DNA of 33,214 nucleotides. Source: an uncultured Collinsella sp. (lineage in GTDB: Bacteria; Actinomycetota; Coriobacteriia; Coriobacteriales; Coriobacteriaceae). The notes under the pieces were generated by a model that saw only the letters and a list, made by a program, of their open reading frames with translations, ran no database searches and was not told the origin of the DNA. A program made the position numbers and the translations under genes. Location of the stretch: NCBI GenBank assembly GCA_934675795.1, contig CAKURW010000020.1, positions 1 through 33,214 of the forward strand, given 5' to 3'. Positions 17,338-24,981 of the stretch are shown here, piece by piece. Position 1 is the stretch's first letter. The number at the start of each line of letters is the position of its first letter.

Positions 17338-18021
17338 ATGGAGCTTTGGCACGGGTCGGAGGTTGTTGTCGAGCATCCGTCGTTGGATAAATGCAGACAA
17401 TTCAATGACTATGGGTGTGGGTTTTATTGCACGCCACATGAGGAAATGGCAATGGAGTGGGCATGTCGGACTGAGTCTGATGGCATTGCAAATCGATATG
17501 AGCTCGATATGGATGGTCTCGCAGTCTTGGATTTGGAGTCCGGGGAGTTTTCAATTCTCAATTGGCTTGCGATTTTGGCTAACAATAGGGAGTTCAATGT
17601 TTCGACACCGCTGGCGCGCGAAGGACTTCGCTATCTGCTGGATAACTGCCTGATTGATATTTCTCCCTATGACGTAATTCGAGGTTATCGCGCCGACGAC
17701 TCCTATTTTTCGTTTGCAAGACAGTTTGTCAGCGGCATGATCTCGCTCAGGCAGCTGCAACGTATCATGCGCTTGGGTGATTTGGGTATCCAATATGCTC
17801 TTATGAGCGAGTGCGCATTTTCGGCGATTAGATTCTGCGATTGGAAGCAGGCTTTGGGGTCTGAGTTTTATCCCAAGCGTTTTGAGCGAGAGCAGAATGC
17901 TCGACGCAAATACTTGGATACGGTTAACGGGTTCGATTCCGAAGGTATCGACATTAGGGATTTAATGGCAGGGAGGGTTGATTTAAATGATCCAAGAGTT
18001 AACGGATTGTGGGCCGAGTAG
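17338..18021 (+). CDS. DUF3990 protein, likely ADP-ribosyltransferase-like toxin
   Basis: A 227-aa protein whose N-terminal half has the DUF3990 pattern: LWHGSEVVVEHPSL, then NDYGCGFYCTPHEEMAMEWA, the HGS/GxGFYxT/AxxWA block typical of this ART-like domain; YELDMDGLAVLDL follows. The start at 17338 has GGAGG 5 nt upstream. Its tail overlaps the next gene by 35 bp. DUF3990 proteins are assigned to the ADP-ribosyltransferase clan and commonly sit beside DUF3791 proteins, a presumed toxin-antitoxin pair. Here the partner's N-terminus resembles DUF3791 and its C-terminus is an HTH domain. The gene is AT-richer than the housekeeping neighbours, suggesting acquisition by transfer. Toxicity is inferred, not shown. 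Confidence 0.75.
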   Translation: MELWHGSEVVVEHPSLDKCRQFNDYGCGFYCTPHEEMAMEWACRTESDGIANRYELDMDGLAVLDLESGEFSILNWLAILANNREFNVSTPLAREGLRYLLDNCLIDISPYDVIRGYRADDSYFSFARQFVSGMISLRQLQRIMRLGDLGIQYALMSECAFSAIRFCDWKQALGSEFYPKRFEREQNARRKYLDTVNGFDSEGIDIRDLMAGRVDLNDPRVNGLWAE

Positions 18022-18685
18022 GACATATCCCGTCTACTACCTTGAGGATGCAATGAACAACCTTGGCGACTGCTTTGACTATGCCGTGAACGACTATGGA
18101 GCGGAAGGGTCCGAGGTCGCTGAGCTCTTTTGCCTGAGCGGTGTAGCTCGCGAGTTCGAACGCGGCAACGCATGGGTCGTATCGGGAAAATCAGGTGTTG
18201 AGCTGTTCGCACTTATCGCCGAAAGGTCGGGATATCAAAGCGGGTCTATACCGGACCGCACCTATCGTTTTGAGAAGACGCCGGAGTATTGGACAGGCTG
18301 GATATTGGCATATCTGCAATGGCGTCTGGGCGAGTCTTTCGAGGACCTGCTGCATGTCGTTCCGTTCGATGCGCTGTGCAATATGTATTACCCCTGGCAC
18401 GAAGCCTCAGAGGAGCGTGTGGCGCGTCTTGTTTGCGATATAGCGAAGAAAACACCTCGTCAAACCAAACTGGCGCTAGCAAGGAAGAGGCTTAAGAAAA
18501 CCCAGCAAGACCTGGCATACGAATCGGGCGTATCACTCCGCTCAATCCAAATGTACGAACAGCGCCAACGAAACATCAACGAAGCCTCAGTAACAACCGT
18601 AAGAGCTATAGCAAAAGCCCTCCACTGCAATATCGAAGACCTCCTAGAACCAGTTTTCGAATACAAAGAAACCAGCGCCGCCTAA
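17987..18685 (+). CDS. DUF3791-like/XRE helix-turn-helix fusion, likely antitoxin-regulator
   Basis: A 232-aa protein with two recognisable parts. Residues about 22-80 (NNLGDCFDYAVNDYGAEG, SEVAELFCLSGVAREFE, SGKSGVELFALI) follow the DUF3791 pattern: aromatic helix, EVxxLFxxxGV, and a closing FxxI. Residues about 165-225 are an XRE HTH: LALARKRLKKTQQDLAYESG, VSLRSIQMYEQ. Between them lies WTGWILAYLQWRLGESFEDLL, unassigned. The start at 17987 has GGGAGGG about 9 nt upstream and overlaps the DUF3990 gene by 35 bp, implying coupled translation; ATG at 18052 is an alternative. The protein probably neutralises the DUF3990 partner and represses the operon through the twin palindromes at 17274-17318. 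Confidence 0.7.
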   Translation: MIQELTDCGPSRTYPVYYLEDAMNNLGDCFDYAVNDYGAEGSEVAELFCLSGVAREFERGNAWVVSGKSGVELFALIAERSGYQSGSIPDRTYRFEKTPEYWTGWILAYLQWRLGESFEDLLHVVPFDALCNMYYPWHEASEERVARLVCDIAKKTPRQTKLALARKRLKKTQQDLAYESGVSLRSIQMYEQRQRNINEASVTTVRAIAKALHCNIEDLLEPVFEYKETSAA

Positions 18686-18804
18686 AGGGGATTTTGGCCA
18701 CTGATTGCTCAACTTGTGGTTCACCAAGGGCAATTTGAACAGCGAAGCCGGCTGTCTCGTTGGAGCGTGCAGGACTTGTTGATATTTAAATCCGCTTTCA
18801 TATT

Positions 18805-18847
18805 AAAATGCCCCGCCAAGCTAAAGTGCTCGGCGGGGCATTTTTCG
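18805..18847. terminator. Strong bidirectional rho-independent terminator
   Basis: AAAATGCCCCGCC (18805-18817) and GGCGGGGCATTTT (18832-18844) form a perfect 13-bp stem, ending in a T run on the plus strand and starting with an A run that becomes a T run on the minus strand. It separates the toxin-antitoxin-like operon from the convergent gene ending at 18923. Confidence 0.92.
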
Positions 18848-18922
18848 ATTGACGATGCTGCCAGGGGTTGAGTTTTAATATGTCGCGAGTAAGAGGCGTC
18901 TTAATTTAGTAATCAAAGAAAA

Positions 18923-19936
18923 TTATTCAATTCGAGCGCTTAGCCAGTACTCTCCATTCGAAGCTACGATTGCGTACGTAATTCCATTTTTGACAGTTGG
19001 CGTATCTACGCAGGCAGCACCAACTTCCTTGGCGTCTGAAAACGAAAGTGTTGGATCGATTGCTTGTATAGTTGCCAATGCTGTCGCCGCGGCATAGTCG
19101 GAGTTCTCGAAGTACATGACTATGTTTTTGAAGCAGTTTTCGGATCCAAGATAGCTGAGTAGCACCGGGTTACTCGAGTCCGAAAAGAAGCCTCCAATAC
19201 CGGCAATCTTTGAACCGTTTTTGATCTGAAGTTCGAGCCCCATGCCGCTATCGTCTAGTTCGTAATCCGCATTCATGCTGCTGCAATTGGGGATATTGGA
19301 GAATTCCTCGTTAAGTCGATCAATAAAGCCTTCAGGTGAAATTGAAAACTTTCCGTCGCCAAGAAAGGAAGTAATTTCTTTTTCGTTGCGAGTGTCAACG
19401 ACCTCTCCGCATCTCTCGCATTCTCGTATTTCCTTCGAAGTGGCATCTACGTAGTCGACTTCTTTGGTCCACGAGCCCGGTTGGTGTCCGAGTGGCTCCC
19501 CTTTCGTTTTGCCGCAACGCTGGCAGGTCTTCGGTGTCGTACAAGTTGCTTCTTCCCATTCGTGCCCGAGAGGTTCTCCCTCGGTTTTGCCGCAACTTTT
19601 GCATACACGAGGGCTAGTGCAGGTTGCATTGGCCCATAGTTTGTGGCTACAAAACAATTGAGGAAAAAGCATGGGCAAACTGAAGATGATGACAACTGCC
19701 ACGGCAGCTGCGATTGCCGCTCTTTTTTTATTGCCTAATTTATGAATGGCCCGCGTTAGAAGTGAGTCGTTTTCTTCATTTTTGCGTGCGCCGTCATCTT
19801 CGTTTGATGGCGGAATTTCAGAGGAGGGGGTGTCGCTAGCGCCATCAGAAAACTGCTCGGCTTTGAAATCTGGTTTCCGCTCGTCGGACTCGCTAAGCGC
19901 CTTTTCCTCGTCGGGCTCCTTCATCTCGTCATTCAT
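18923..19936 (-). CDS. Single-pass membrane protein with zinc-ribbon-like CxxCGKT repeats
   Basis: A 337-aa protein of unknown function. Residues 1-65 are acidic and low-complexity; about 72-92 form a membrane helix flanked by KKR; then two near-identical repeats (NATCTSPRVCKSCGKTEGEP, EATCTTPKTCQRCGKTKGEP, each followed by LGH) and a third partial CERCGE. Such CxxC/LGH repeats occur in exported proteins of gut Firmicutes and Actinobacteria and probably bind zinc. The C-terminal 150 residues form an unassigned extracytoplasmic domain (DGKFSISPEGFIDRLN...). The ribosome site GGAAGGAG lies 11 nt before the ATG at 19936. The gene is AT-rich and divergent from an XRE regulator, probably a cargo-regulator pair. 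Confidence 0.75.
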   Translation of the reverse strand: MNDEMKEPDEEKALSESDERKPDFKAEQFSDGASDTPSSEIPPSNEDDGARKNEENDSLLTRAIHKLGNKKRAAIAAAVAVVIIFSLPMLFPQLFCSHKLWANATCTSPRVCKSCGKTEGEPLGHEWEEATCTTPKTCQRCGKTKGEPLGHQPGSWTKEVDYVDATSKEIRECERCGEVVDTRNEKEITSFLGDGKFSISPEGFIDRLNEEFSNIPNCSSMNADYELDDSGMGLELQIKNGSKIAGIGGFFSDSSNPVLLSYLGSENCFKNIVMYFENSDYAAATALATIQAIDPTLSFSDAKEVGAACVDTPTVKNGITYAIVASNGEYWLSARIE

Positions 19937-19980
19937 GTTTATCGAGGCTCCTTCCTAGCTTGAATCTGCGATGGGCATTT

Positions 19981-20031
19981 TTGATAAGCGGAATGGCTGG
20001 TGACATAAATATATCCCAGTTTGGGATATAT
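19981..20031 (+). promoter_or_regulatory. Promoter and palindromic operator of the XRE gene
   Basis: TTGATA (19981-19986) and CATAAA (20004-20009), spaced by 17 bp, point to the XRE gene. A perfect 10-bp inverted repeat, ATATATCCCA (20009-20018) and TGGGATATAT (20022-20031), covers the expected transcription start and ends 4 bp before the ATG. Self-repression by the XRE protein is likely, possibly with an effect on the divergent gene that starts at 19936. Confidence 0.65.
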
Positions 20032-20035
20032 CAAA

Positions 20036-20299
20036 ATGGAATATAGCGTAAACGGCATGAACGTTGATGCTAACAGGACATGCGGAAAATGCCTTTCCCA
20101 GATTCGTCGGGAGCAAGGTATCACTCAGGTTGAACTCGCAAAGAAACTGGGGGTACCTCAGTCGTTCATCTCAAAGGTCGAGACCGGGGAACGCAGCCTT
20201 AGGGTTTATGAGCAGTTTGTCTATGCGGATGCACTCGGAATTACTGTTGAGACGCTAGTACGTAAACTTGGGGCTGTTTTGAGTAGCGAAGATAATTAG
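20036..20299 (+). CDS. XRE-family helix-turn-helix regulator
   Basis: An 87-aa protein that is almost all HTH: LSQIRREQGITQVELAKKLG, VPQSFISKVETGERSLRVYE and FVYADALGITVETLVRKLG form the five-helix Cro/C1 fold. No enzymatic or ligand domain is attached. The start at 20036 follows the operator; the ribosome site is poor, and ATG at 20057 is possible. It is divergent from the zinc-ribbon membrane protein gene, sharing a 99-bp gap, and probably controls both. Small solo XRE proteins are common in mobile islands. Confidence 0.85.
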   Translation: MEYSVNGMNVDANRTCGKCLSQIRREQGITQVELAKKLGVPQSFISKVETGERSLRVYEQFVYADALGITVETLVRKLGAVLSSEDN

Positions 20300-20577
20300 A
20301 TGACGCCACGCATCGATCATCAATTAGAAATTAAAACAGAGCTATAGGGCGAATGAGATGCCGGGAAGTGCACTTTTATCAAATAGAAGCCAAAAAATCA
20401 GCCCAGCGACTTTCCAGAGCGTAGGTTCCTGTAGCCGCCGCCAGCGAAGTTAACGTAGGGGAGGCCAGGGGCTTTGCCCCCAAATCTTTCCGTATCGTGA
20501 AGGGTTCCTTGTCCGCTGCTCCGAAGGAACGCAAGATTAAATCAGCGAATGCGATATCCTGTCGAGGCTGCGCAGGC
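20300..20577. other. Non-coding stretch
   Basis: I see no gene here. A minor hairpin GGGGC-TTT-GCCCC lies near 20469-20480, and GTTCCTT/AAGGAAC near 20505-20530. Reading frames on the minus strand continue into the palindrome at 20578 and look accidental. The sequence around 20375-20470 could be a degraded repeat, but only one copy is present in this window. Confidence 0.4.
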
Positions 20578-20688
20578 CCCCTTGGGGCTTCCCCTGAAAA
20601 CAATCCGCAGATCGAATTGCCCCGTCGCGCGAAGCGCACGACGGGGCAATTCATGATCGAGGACGTTTTCAGGGGAAGCCCCAAGGGG
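20578..20688 (-). repeat. Nested palindromic element, copy 2 (minus orientation)
   Basis: The outer arms 20578-20601 and 20665-20688 are a perfect 24-bp inverted repeat. Read on the minus strand, the unpaired motif GTCCTCGATCAT (20653-20664) comes first, then a 14-bp inner stem (20639-20652 with 20614-20627), a GCGC-TTC-GCGC apex, and GATCTGCGGATT (20602-20613). The motifs match copy 1 while both stems differ in sequence. It sits between the convergent XRE and thrB genes. Confidence 0.9.
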
Positions 20689-20714
20689 ACCGGTGAGAGC
20701 AGTGAGGCAGGACG

Positions 20715-21596
20715 CTACAGGTATTCGATCTGGGCGCCCTCGGTGTCGCACGTCAGAATGTGCGTATCACACTTGGGGAACTGCTCGCGTAGCTTGACCT
20801 GTAGGAACTTTGCCACGATGGTGTCGTCAGTCACGGCCATGAGGGTCGAGCCGGAGCCACTGATCCAGATGGTCTTAGCGCCGCCGTTAAGGCAGGTATC
20901 GCGCACGGCGTTGTAGTCGGGGATGAGGCGGCGACGATAGGGCTCCTGGATGCGGTCGTCATTAGCGGCGGCAATCAGGTCCAGGTCGCCGGTTTCCAGG
21001 CCGCGCGTCATGCCGGCGATGCGGCCCATTTGCCATACGGCAGTGGAGAGTGGAATCTCCTGCGGCACAACCTTGCGCGCCTCGCTCGTATGTACCTCGT
21101 AGGGCGGAATCACGGTAATAAAACGCAAGCGATCGCTTACCTCGTAGCGCAGGCACTGGGGAAGCGAATCGGTCGGCGTAAAGGAGCAGACGGCGCCGCC
21201 CAGGATAGCGGGGGCGACGTTATCGGGATGCCCTTCGACCTCGGTGGCGATGCGGACGAGCTCGGCGCGGTCGACGGTGTGGCCTGTCAGCGCGGCAGCA
21301 GCCATGATGCCAGCGACGACGCAGGTGGAGCTGGAGCCCAGGCCGCGGGCGACGGGCACGTCGGTCTGGATGTCGATGGCGACGGGGAAGGCCGGCTCGC
21401 CCCATGCGGCCAGCGCATCGACAAAGCTCACGTAGACCAGGTTGTTCTCGTTTTGGAACTCCTCGGGGCACCCCGTGATGGTGAGCTTGTCGGCGCGCTC
21501 GAAGGTGAAGTGCGAGTAGAGGCTGACGGCCATGCCGAGGGTGTCGTAGCCGATGCCTAGGTTTGCGCTGGTTGCTGGGACGGTGATTTTGATCAT
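20715..21596 (-). CDS. thrB: Homoserine kinase
   Basis: A 293-aa GHMP kinase that phosphorylates homoserine to O-phosphohomoserine. MIKITVPATSANLGIGYDTLGMAV is the standard N-terminus, the ATP loop is PVARGLGSSSTC (81-92), and the C-terminal WISGSGSTLMAV is the GHMP motif 3. The start at 21596 has AGGAGG 6 nt upstream; the reading frame stays open upstream but that part is inside the palindrome at 21611-21722 and is not coding. thrC lies upstream on the same strand; the palindrome and a terminator stand between them, so they may not be one transcript. Confidence 0.95.
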   Translation of the reverse strand: MIKITVPATSANLGIGYDTLGMAVSLYSHFTFERADKLTITGCPEEFQNENNLVYVSFVDALAAWGEPAFPVAIDIQTDVPVARGLGSSSTCVVAGIMAAAALTGHTVDRAELVRIATEVEGHPDNVAPAILGGAVCSFTPTDSLPQCLRYEVSDRLRFITVIPPYEVHTSEARKVVPQEIPLSTAVWQMGRIAGMTRGLETGDLDLIAAANDDRIQEPYRRRLIPDYNAVRDTCLNGGAKTIWISGSGSTLMAVTDDTIVAKFLQVKLREQFPKCDTHILTCDTEGAQIEYL

Positions 21597-21610
21597 GGGG
21601 GTCCTCCTGG

Positions 21611-21722
21611 GCGGGTCTGGCCGTTTAGTTCGCTGCTCGGGCAGTCCTGGCTCGCTCGGAAAGCACATTAAGTGCTTTCCGGCTCGTGCGGAACTCGCGA
21701 CGAACTAAACGGCCAGACCCGC
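21611..21722 (+). repeat. Nested palindromic element, diverged copy
   Basis: The outer arms 21611-21632 and 21701-21722 are a perfect 22-bp inverted repeat; the inner stem is CGGAAAGCAC (21657-21666) with GTGCTTTCCG (21672-21681). Left of the inner stem is CTGCTCGGGCAG (21633-21644) within a longer 24-nt loop, and right of it GCTCGTGCGGAACT (21682-21695). These resemble GTCCTCGGACAT and CTGCGGA of copies 1-3 only partly, and the apex is ATTAA rather than TTC. It lies between thrC and thrB. Confidence 0.7.
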
Positions 21723-21767
21723 TTGCATGTCCGTCATCATCCCGGGGGTTATCTGATGAAAGAAGGT

Positions 21768-21787
21768 GCGCCGGCTTTCGCCGGCGC
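21768..21787 (-). terminator. Terminator of thrC
   Basis: GCGCCGGC (21768-21775) and GCCGGCGC (21780-21787) form an 8-bp stem with a 4-nt loop. On the minus strand it stands just after the thrC stop and is followed by ACCTTCTTTC, a short pyrimidine-rich tail. Confidence 0.75.
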
Positions 21788-21798
21788 TTAGTAAGGGT

Positions 21799-23316
21799 TT
21801 AGTTGGAGCTCATTCGTTTTGCTGCCTGCTCGACGTAGCTTGCCATCTCGTCGACGTTGCAGACGTCTTCGAAGCGGACGGGCTTGGACTCGAGTTCGGC
21901 GAGCTGGGTCGGGGCGACCGTGTTGGTGGCCTGCTCAAGCACGCGCATGGCCTCAAAATCGTCCTCGGGTACGTCGAGGCCCAGGGCGTCGCAGCAGGCG
22001 CGCGGGAACTTGTAGGGGCTAGCGGTTGAAAGCAGCACGCGGGCCTTGGCGCCCTCGGCGGGGGCGACCTGCTCAAAGACGTGATAGCCGCAGGCGGTGT
22101 GCGGGTCGATCACGTAATCGTTAGCGTCCCAGCAGCTCTTGATGGCGGCGCGAACCTCATCCTCGCTGGCCCAGCCGCAGCCAAAGACGCTCTGAATTTT
22201 TGCCAGCAGGTCGGCGGGAACCTCGTAGCGACCAGTCTGTGCCAGCTGCTCCATAAGGCCGGCAACGAGCTCGCAGTCGCCATCGGACAGGAAGTACAGC
22301 ATGCGCTCCAGGTTAGAGCTGATGAGGATGTCCATCGACGGCGAGATGGTCGTGAAGAACGGGCGGTTACGGTCGTAAACGCCGGTGGTCAGGAAGTCGG
22401 CAAGCACGTTGTTCTTGTCGCTCGCCACGACGAGCTTGGCGACGGGCAGGCCCATGCGCTTGGCGTAGTAGCCGGCCAAGATATCGCCAAAGTTGCCGGT
22501 CGGTACGCAGAACTCCACGGCGTCGCCGGCCTCGATGGCGCCGGCGCGCAGCAGCTGCGCATAGGCGGCAAAGTAGTAGACGACCTGCGGTACCAGGCGA
22601 CCGACATTGATGGAGTTGGCGCTCGAAAGCACCGTGCCGGCGGCCTCCAGACGCTCGGCAAGCTCCTTATCGGCAAAGATGCGCTTGACGGCGCTCTGAG
22701 CGTCGTCAAAGTTGCCGCGGATGCCGCAGACGGCGACGTTGTCGCCCTCCTGCGTGGACATCTGCAGGTTCTGGACGCGGCTAACCTTGCCCTCGGGATA
22801 AAAGACGGTGATGCCCGTGCCCGGAGCGTCGGCAAAACCGGCGAGCGCAGCCTTGCCCGTGTCGCCCGACGTGGCGGTGACGATCATGATGCGCTCGGCG
22901 CCGCCGTCCTTGGCGGAAGTGCGGGCCATCAGACGGGGGAGCATCTGCAGGGCGACGTCCTTGAAGGCGCTTGTAGGGCCGCCAAAGAGTTCCATCACAT
23001 AGGTCTGAGGGGCGTCAACACCCGGCGCAGCGTCGAGTTTGACGAGCGGCGTAACCTCTTCACTCGCGAACGTGCCGCGGTATGCCTCGTCGACACACGC
23101 CGAAATTTCTTCGGCCGTGTAATCATTCAGTAACATTCCCAACACATCTTGAGCGATTTCAAAGTACGATTTAGCTGCAAGCGAGCTGATATCGACCTGC
23201 TGGGTGCCGAGCTCGTCCGAGACAAACAAACCCCCGTCGGGAGCGATGCCGGTGCGGATTGCCACCTTACTTGAGCACGATAAAGTGCGTCCTCGTGTAC
23301 TATGATAAGTTCCCAT
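21799..23316 (-). CDS. thrC: Threonine synthase
   Basis: A 505-aa PLP enzyme (fold type II) that converts O-phosphohomoserine to threonine. It begins MGTYHSTRGR as many long-form threonine synthases do; the PLP lysine is Lys119 in PTSAFKDVALQ; TATSGDTGKAAL binds the cofactor phosphate; PTGNFGDILAGYYAKRMGLP is a further family block. The start at 23316 is chosen because GAGGAG stands 9 nt upstream; an in-frame ATG at 23361 lacks support. It is divergent from lysC, whose product begins the same pathway, so the 23317-23419 gap is a candidate shared control region. No T-box was recognised. Confidence 0.95.
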   Translation of the reverse strand: MGTYHSTRGRTLSCSSKVAIRTGIAPDGGLFVSDELGTQQVDISSLAAKSYFEIAQDVLGMLLNDYTAEEISACVDEAYRGTFASEEVTPLVKLDAAPGVDAPQTYVMELFGGPTSAFKDVALQMLPRLMARTSAKDGGAERIMIVTATSGDTGKAALAGFADAPGTGITVFYPEGKVSRVQNLQMSTQEGDNVAVCGIRGNFDDAQSAVKRIFADKELAERLEAAGTVLSSANSINVGRLVPQVVYYFAAYAQLLRAGAIEAGDAVEFCVPTGNFGDILAGYYAKRMGLPVAKLVVASDKNNVLADFLTTGVYDRNRPFFTTISPSMDILISSNLERMLYFLSDGDCELVAGLMEQLAQTGRYEVPADLLAKIQSVFGCGWASEDEVRAAIKSCWDANDYVIDPHTACGYHVFEQVAPAEGAKARVLLSTASPYKFPRACCDALGLDVPEDDFEAMRVLEQATNTVAPTQLAELESKPVRFEDVCNVDEMASYVEQAAKRMSSN

Positions 23317-23419
23317 ATAACACTGCTCCTCGGATGCCTTGGTCCCAATCGGTGAAACCATGGTATCAGAGCGCGCAAAACAGGTTTGCAGAGGCTTTTA
23401 GAAAGGTAACCTCAAGCCC

Positions 23420-24808
23420 ATGATTAAGATTGCCAAGTTTGGCGGCTCGTCGGTCGCCGACGCCGAACACTTCAAGAAGATTAAGGCCATCGTCGATGCC
23501 GACCCTGCCCGCCGTTTTGTGGTGGTTTCTGCCTGCGGCCGCCGCTTTAAGGGCGACACCAAGGTGACCGACCTGCTCTACCTGGTTAACGCGCACGTTA
23601 AGTATCACGTGTCGTGCGAGGAACTGCTCGAGGACATTGGCCAGCGCTATTTTGATATCGCTGACGAGCTGGAGCTCACCTATCCCATCCGCGAGGAGTT
23701 TGCGGCCTTTGCCGAGCGCGCCCGCTCGGGCGGCTACTCTACCGAGGAGCTCGTGAGCCGTGGCGAGTACTTTACCGCTCGCCTGATGGCCGAGTACCTG
23801 GGCCTGCCGTTCCTGGACGCCGCGACGGTCGTTGCGTTCCATCACGACGGTACGCTCAGCATGAATCGTACCTCCGAGCTGGTGCAGGAGTACGGTCAGC
23901 AGGGCGGCTTTGTTATGCCCGGTTTCTACGGCGCGACGCGTGAGGGCCAGATCAAGCTGCTCGACCGTGGCGGCGGCGATATCTCGGGCTCGATCTTGGC
24001 CAAGTGCCTGGGCGCCGATCTGTACGAGAACTGGACCGACGTCTCGGGCTTCTATTCTGCCGATCCGCGTATTGTTCCCGAGGCTCAGCCCATTGCGCGC
24101 GTTACCTACGAGGAGCTGCGCGAGCTTTCGTACATGGGTGCGAGCGTTCTGCACGAGGAGGCCGTGTTCCCTGTGCGTGAGGCGGGTATTCCGCTGGTCA
24201 TCAAGAACACCAATGCGCCGCAGGACCCCGGCACCATCATTAGCGAGACGGCTGATGAGGGCGAGGCGGAGCCCATCATTACCGGCGTGACCGGCAAGCG
24301 CGGTTTTGTTGCCATCAACGTCGCCCGCGACCGCACCAAGCCCCGCGTCGGCTTTATGCGCCGTGCGCTTTCGGTCTTCGAGCGCTATGACGTCTCCGTC
24401 GAGCACATGCCCACCGGCGTCGACCGATTTGGCGCCGTGGTGCAGGAGCAGGACGTTCACGACTCGCTGTACTCGCTCGTGGGCGACATTCAGCAGGAGG
24501 TCGAGCCGCTCGAGATCGAGGTCGTCGAGGGCTTGGCACTTATCGCGACCGTTGGCCGCAACCTGCGTGGTCGTGCCGGCATCTCGGGCCACCTGTTTGG
24601 CATGCTTGGTCAGGCCGGCGTGAGCGTGCGCATGATTTCACAGAGCTGCGACGAGATCAACATCATTATCGGCGTCGAGGAGAAGGACTTCGACCTGGCG
24701 ATTCAGACCATTTACCGTGCCTTCTCCGACGAGAACGGCATTGTGAAGGTCTCCGACCTGGAGGCTCCCGCGCCGGTCGATCCCGCCCTGGTCGCGCTCC
24801 ACAAGTAG
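23420..24808 (+). CDS. lysC: Aspartate kinase
   Basis: A 462-aa aspartokinase, first step of lysine, threonine and methionine synthesis. KFGGSSVADAEHF is the kinase signature; SRGEYFTARLMAEYLG, GFYGATREGQIKLLDRGGGDISGSILAK and WTDVSGFYSADPRIVPEA complete the catalytic domain; the last 150 residues hold two ACT domains (FVAINVARDRTK..., GLALIATVGRNLRGRAGISGHLFGML), normally the site of feedback inhibition by lysine or threonine. The start is ATG at 23420; AAAGG is about 13 nt upstream. It precedes asd, though a terminator lies between. The length fits a single-polypeptide enzyme without an internal beta-subunit start. Confidence 0.95.
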   Translation: MIKIAKFGGSSVADAEHFKKIKAIVDADPARRFVVVSACGRRFKGDTKVTDLLYLVNAHVKYHVSCEELLEDIGQRYFDIADELELTYPIREEFAAFAERARSGGYSTEELVSRGEYFTARLMAEYLGLPFLDAATVVAFHHDGTLSMNRTSELVQEYGQQGGFVMPGFYGATREGQIKLLDRGGGDISGSILAKCLGADLYENWTDVSGFYSADPRIVPEAQPIARVTYEELRELSYMGASVLHEEAVFPVREAGIPLVIKNTNAPQDPGTIISETADEGEAEPIITGVTGKRGFVAINVARDRTKPRVGFMRRALSVFERYDVSVEHMPTGVDRFGAVVQEQDVHDSLYSLVGDIQQEVEPLEIEVVEGLALIATVGRNLRGRAGISGHLFGMLGQAGVSVRMISQSCDEINIIIGVEEKDFDLAIQTIYRAFSDENGIVKVSDLEAPAPVDPALVALHK

Positions 24809-24880
24809 CTGCCATCCCGTTGATTTTTTGGACATGTCTCATAAATCTACGGCGGGGCGTTTCGTTTCGGTTTCGTTTCG

Positions 24881-24911
24881 ACGGGGCGGGTTTCGTGCCC
24901 GCCCCGTTCTT
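24881..24911 (+). terminator. Terminator between lysC and asd
   Basis: ACGGGGCGGG (24881-24890) pairs with CCCGCCCCGT (24898-24907) around TTTCGTG, followed by TCTTG. A reiterated GTTTCG tract lies directly before it (24859-24880). A TGTATACA box right behind (about 24911-24918) may be the -10 of an asd promoter. Confidence 0.7.
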
Positions 24912-24981
24912 GTATACACTGGCAACAATAATCGGCCTGCTTGGCGTGCGGGCAAAAGCCACAACCTTTAAAGGGGGAAGC

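Noticed and set aside
17931..17940. GTTCGATTCC, similar to a tRNA T-loop
   Set aside because: It is inside the DUF3990 gene and no acceptor stem or anticodon arm can be built around it.
20379..20684. A 101-codon minus-strand frame near thrB
   Set aside because: Half of it is the nested palindrome; the remainder shows no family pattern or ribosome site.
23200..23419. T-box or amino-acid riboswitch in the thrC/lysC divergent gap
   Set aside because: The gap is only about 100 bp, with no T-box core sequence, lysine riboswitch core or terminator hairpin.
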